A stretch of 64,000 nucleotides of DNA, taken from assembly GCA_900708905.1 (NCBI GenBank), contig CAADRB010000003.1, forward strand, positions 4,012,599 to 4,076,598, in the 5' to 3' direction. A program made the position numbers and the translations under genes. The notes beneath the pieces are model-generated. The model had not been told where the DNA came from. It searched no databases and saw only the letters and a program-made list of their open reading frames with translations. Shown here in pieces: positions 61,977 to 64,000 of the stretch (position 1 is its first letter; each line of letters opens with the position of its first letter). Source of the stretch: Hymenolepis diminuta (lineage: Eukaryota; Platyhelminthes; Cestoda; Cyclophyllidea; Hymenolepididae).

Positions 61977-64000
61977 CTAAGAGTAAAACCAACGTCTCCA
62001 GTTGTAAAACGCGAACTTATTAGAGCGAGTTAGTTAATTTATCTATAATCATACAAACAACAAACCTTGAAAAATAGATTCCATCATTACATACATAATT
62101 ACTTAGCTTACACGGTTAATATAATTGTAAATTATTTTTACAGATTAAAATTAAAGCTTTTCAGTTTTAAGCAAAATATTTTAATTCAACAATTGACTAT
62201 AATTTTTCGTAATATGATTACGAATATGTATCTCAGAGAAATATGTATTGTAACGTATAATATATTTTAAAAATTATTACTTTTAATGAACTATTTTCAT
62301 CCATTTCCTCGAAATATTATGGCCATAAATGCTTATCCTTACAAATTGTTTTTCGTTTGCACTTGTATTTGCTCTATATTATTTCCTAAAACGTAGCAAG
62401 CACTTTACAGCATCTGTGAAAATAAATATAAAAAAATGAATGAGGAGCATGATTAATGACGGGTTCAATGAATGACACCTTATATCGTATGCTTATTTAC
62501 CAAGCTAAATATTGTTATATTGATCAATTTCAATATAAACTATTATGCTGACCAATATTTTTGATATTCATTATAAAAATGTTCATTATAAAACTTCTAA
62601 ATTTTTGTTAAAGTTTACGGCTTTAAGGGAAAGTATTTATTATTTGTATAAAGCGAAGGAAATATCATTTATCTGCTGCCACATTCACGAAAATCACAAT
62701 TATTCGGATCAATGATGCATTTTCTCTCCAAAATTGCGAATTAATAAGTTCTGAGATGTTATTCGACATGACTATATGAAAGTGTTTTTTAATGCTACAT
62801 AATATGACACATCTAATTTGGAATTTGGCTGTTATATGTTTTTGCCGACATAGTCAAATACGAGTGCCTAAGTATGCAATGTTCGGTTGATTACATCTTT
62901 CTCTATTTAAAATTTAATTTAATCGTGCCCACTTAATTAACATTGTCCATTTTAAAGTCAGTTAATTCTAGTATCACAAATAAATTCAATCTTGTGGAAT
63001 ATATTACCTCAAAATAACAATCACAAATCAATGAAGAAAGAGGAATACTGCAATTGAAATTTCTCTGAGGTTAGTTCACAGATAAATCGCAGGTGAGATT
63101 CAATCCACTTAATAGACGAACATAAGTTTCCGAATACTAGTCCCATGGCCAGCAGATATCAATTAACACCTCTTGATCAAAAATGATAAAATCTCCACAT
63201 CAGCATTTGCATGCGGTCCAGATGAGTGCATGATAGTTGGACAACTGTCATTCTCACCAAGAAATGTCCACATTATAAAACCTAGCTTGTCTGTCGATGA
63301 GTTTGAGTCGCTTTCTCAGCAACCTTCGAAATTGACTTATTCCAATGCGACCCTTCCTAACATTGCTGTCCAAAGTTTTTATTACATGGATTATAATAAT
63401 TTAAACTGAAATTTTATGTTTTTTATCAATGAGATTTATTAACATTAGCCATCTAAATGGCTGATTAGATTATTTCGGTTTTATTTGAAATGTAAAAACG
63501 ACTAGAATAAAGCACATTTTATTATTCATTTGATGATTTGGGATTTTCATGTAAAAACGTTGTCTATTAGCCTTTAGCATTCGTAGTTACTTCCATTTTC
63601 GGGTGGCAGTAACCGTGTGTATCTTATGCCTAAGGGTAAAATAGGGGCCCAAGACCTCGACTTATATCTCAAGGTTAAAAATCATTTTAGACGCAATTTG
63701 TACCTGATCCATTTTATATTATAGATTGGACAAGGAGTGGGCTCAAAACATAGAAAGCTGACTGAATAAATCGAGATATAATCCTGCTCTTGCCTCCATT
63801 TTCTCATTAATAAGAGCAGTTACATACAATTGTCTAATTTCAAAAATTACGTTTATTTCGCATTCTCTTTGTAAATACCTCAGTTTTTCATCCAAGAAGC
63901 CGTAGTGACATCGTTATGCCCCTATCTGTCATGCCAGACGAGTTTATTCCTTCTTTTTTCTACAACTGTTCCGCCTCATTCATATAAATTATGGTTGTAT
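61977..64000. other. AT-rich sequence upstream of the BTB-Kelch gene
   Basis: No 5' exon of the BTB-Kelch gene was found here even though its first visible exon is preceded by a splice acceptor. Most of 62.05-63.1 kb is extremely AT-rich. One coding-like stretch at 63167-63411 on the plus strand is listed separately. Confidence 0.5.
63167..63411 (+). other. Orphan open segment, possible terminal exon (unknown)
   Basis: Plus-strand frame of about 80 codons without a leading ATG, ending at TGA. The peptide (for example CGPDECMIVGQLSFSPRNVH) has balanced, protein-like composition in an otherwise AT-rich stretch. A possible acceptor (CACATCAG, ending about 63202) precedes part of it. No upstream partner exon was recognised, so it may be chance. 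Confidence 0.2.

Noticed and set aside
1..64000. CRISPR arrays, bacterial-style operons, riboswitches, rRNA genes
   Set aside because: No regularly spaced repeats, ribosome-binding sites or rRNA-like blocks; the DNA is eukaryotic with spliceosomal introns.

Overview
The window looks like nuclear DNA of a parasitic flatworm, most likely a tapeworm (cestode). The evidence is AT-rich sequence, protein genes split into many exons, very short introns (29-44 bp) mixed with kilobase introns, and products that align from memory with bilaterian orthologues. The genus cannot be fixed from sequence alone. No prokaryotic operon, CRISPR array, rRNA gene or intact mobile element was seen.

Layout. 1-6.1 kb holds the 3' part of a misshapen/TNIK/MINK-type MAP4K kinase gene (+), essentially its complete CNH domain. 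7.3-9.1 kb holds RNA polymerase II subunit RPB3 (-), convergent with the kinase gene. 11.0-11.9 kb holds a five-exon gene (-) of about 204 residues that I do not recognise. 13.9-15.1 kb holds RNase H2 subunit B (-). It is head-to-head, 333 bp apart, with a TMEM87-type Golgi seven-transmembrane gene (+) that runs to 23.1 kb. 23-31 kb is intergenic with a few weak ORFs. 31.4-33.9 kb holds a Na+/K+-ATPase beta subunit gene (-).

34-52.5 kb is a gene desert of about 18.6 kb littered with decayed repeats. These include an eroded Ty3/Gypsy-like integrase stretch near 37.1-37.9 kb, a tRNA-derived SINE-like head at 44.21 kb, several diverged repeat pairs, and an open, ATG-less coiled-coil-like frame at 50 kb. 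52.6-62.0 kb holds a large BTB-BACK-Kelch gene (-) with an unusually long Ser/Pro-rich linker. 62-64 kb is AT-rich with one weak orphan exon candidate.

The genes are ordinary housekeeping and signalling genes: kinase signalling, transcription, ribonucleotide removal, Golgi membrane, ion pump and a probable ubiquitin-ligase adaptor. They do not form a pathway cluster. Exon boundaries were assigned by hand from GT/AG sites, reading-phase consistency and protein similarity; every listed gene model keeps one open frame across all junctions. I found no convincing undescribed multi-gene system. The items most worth a second look are the unrecognised 204-residue gene, the repeat-rich desert, and possible alternative exons of the BTB-Kelch gene.
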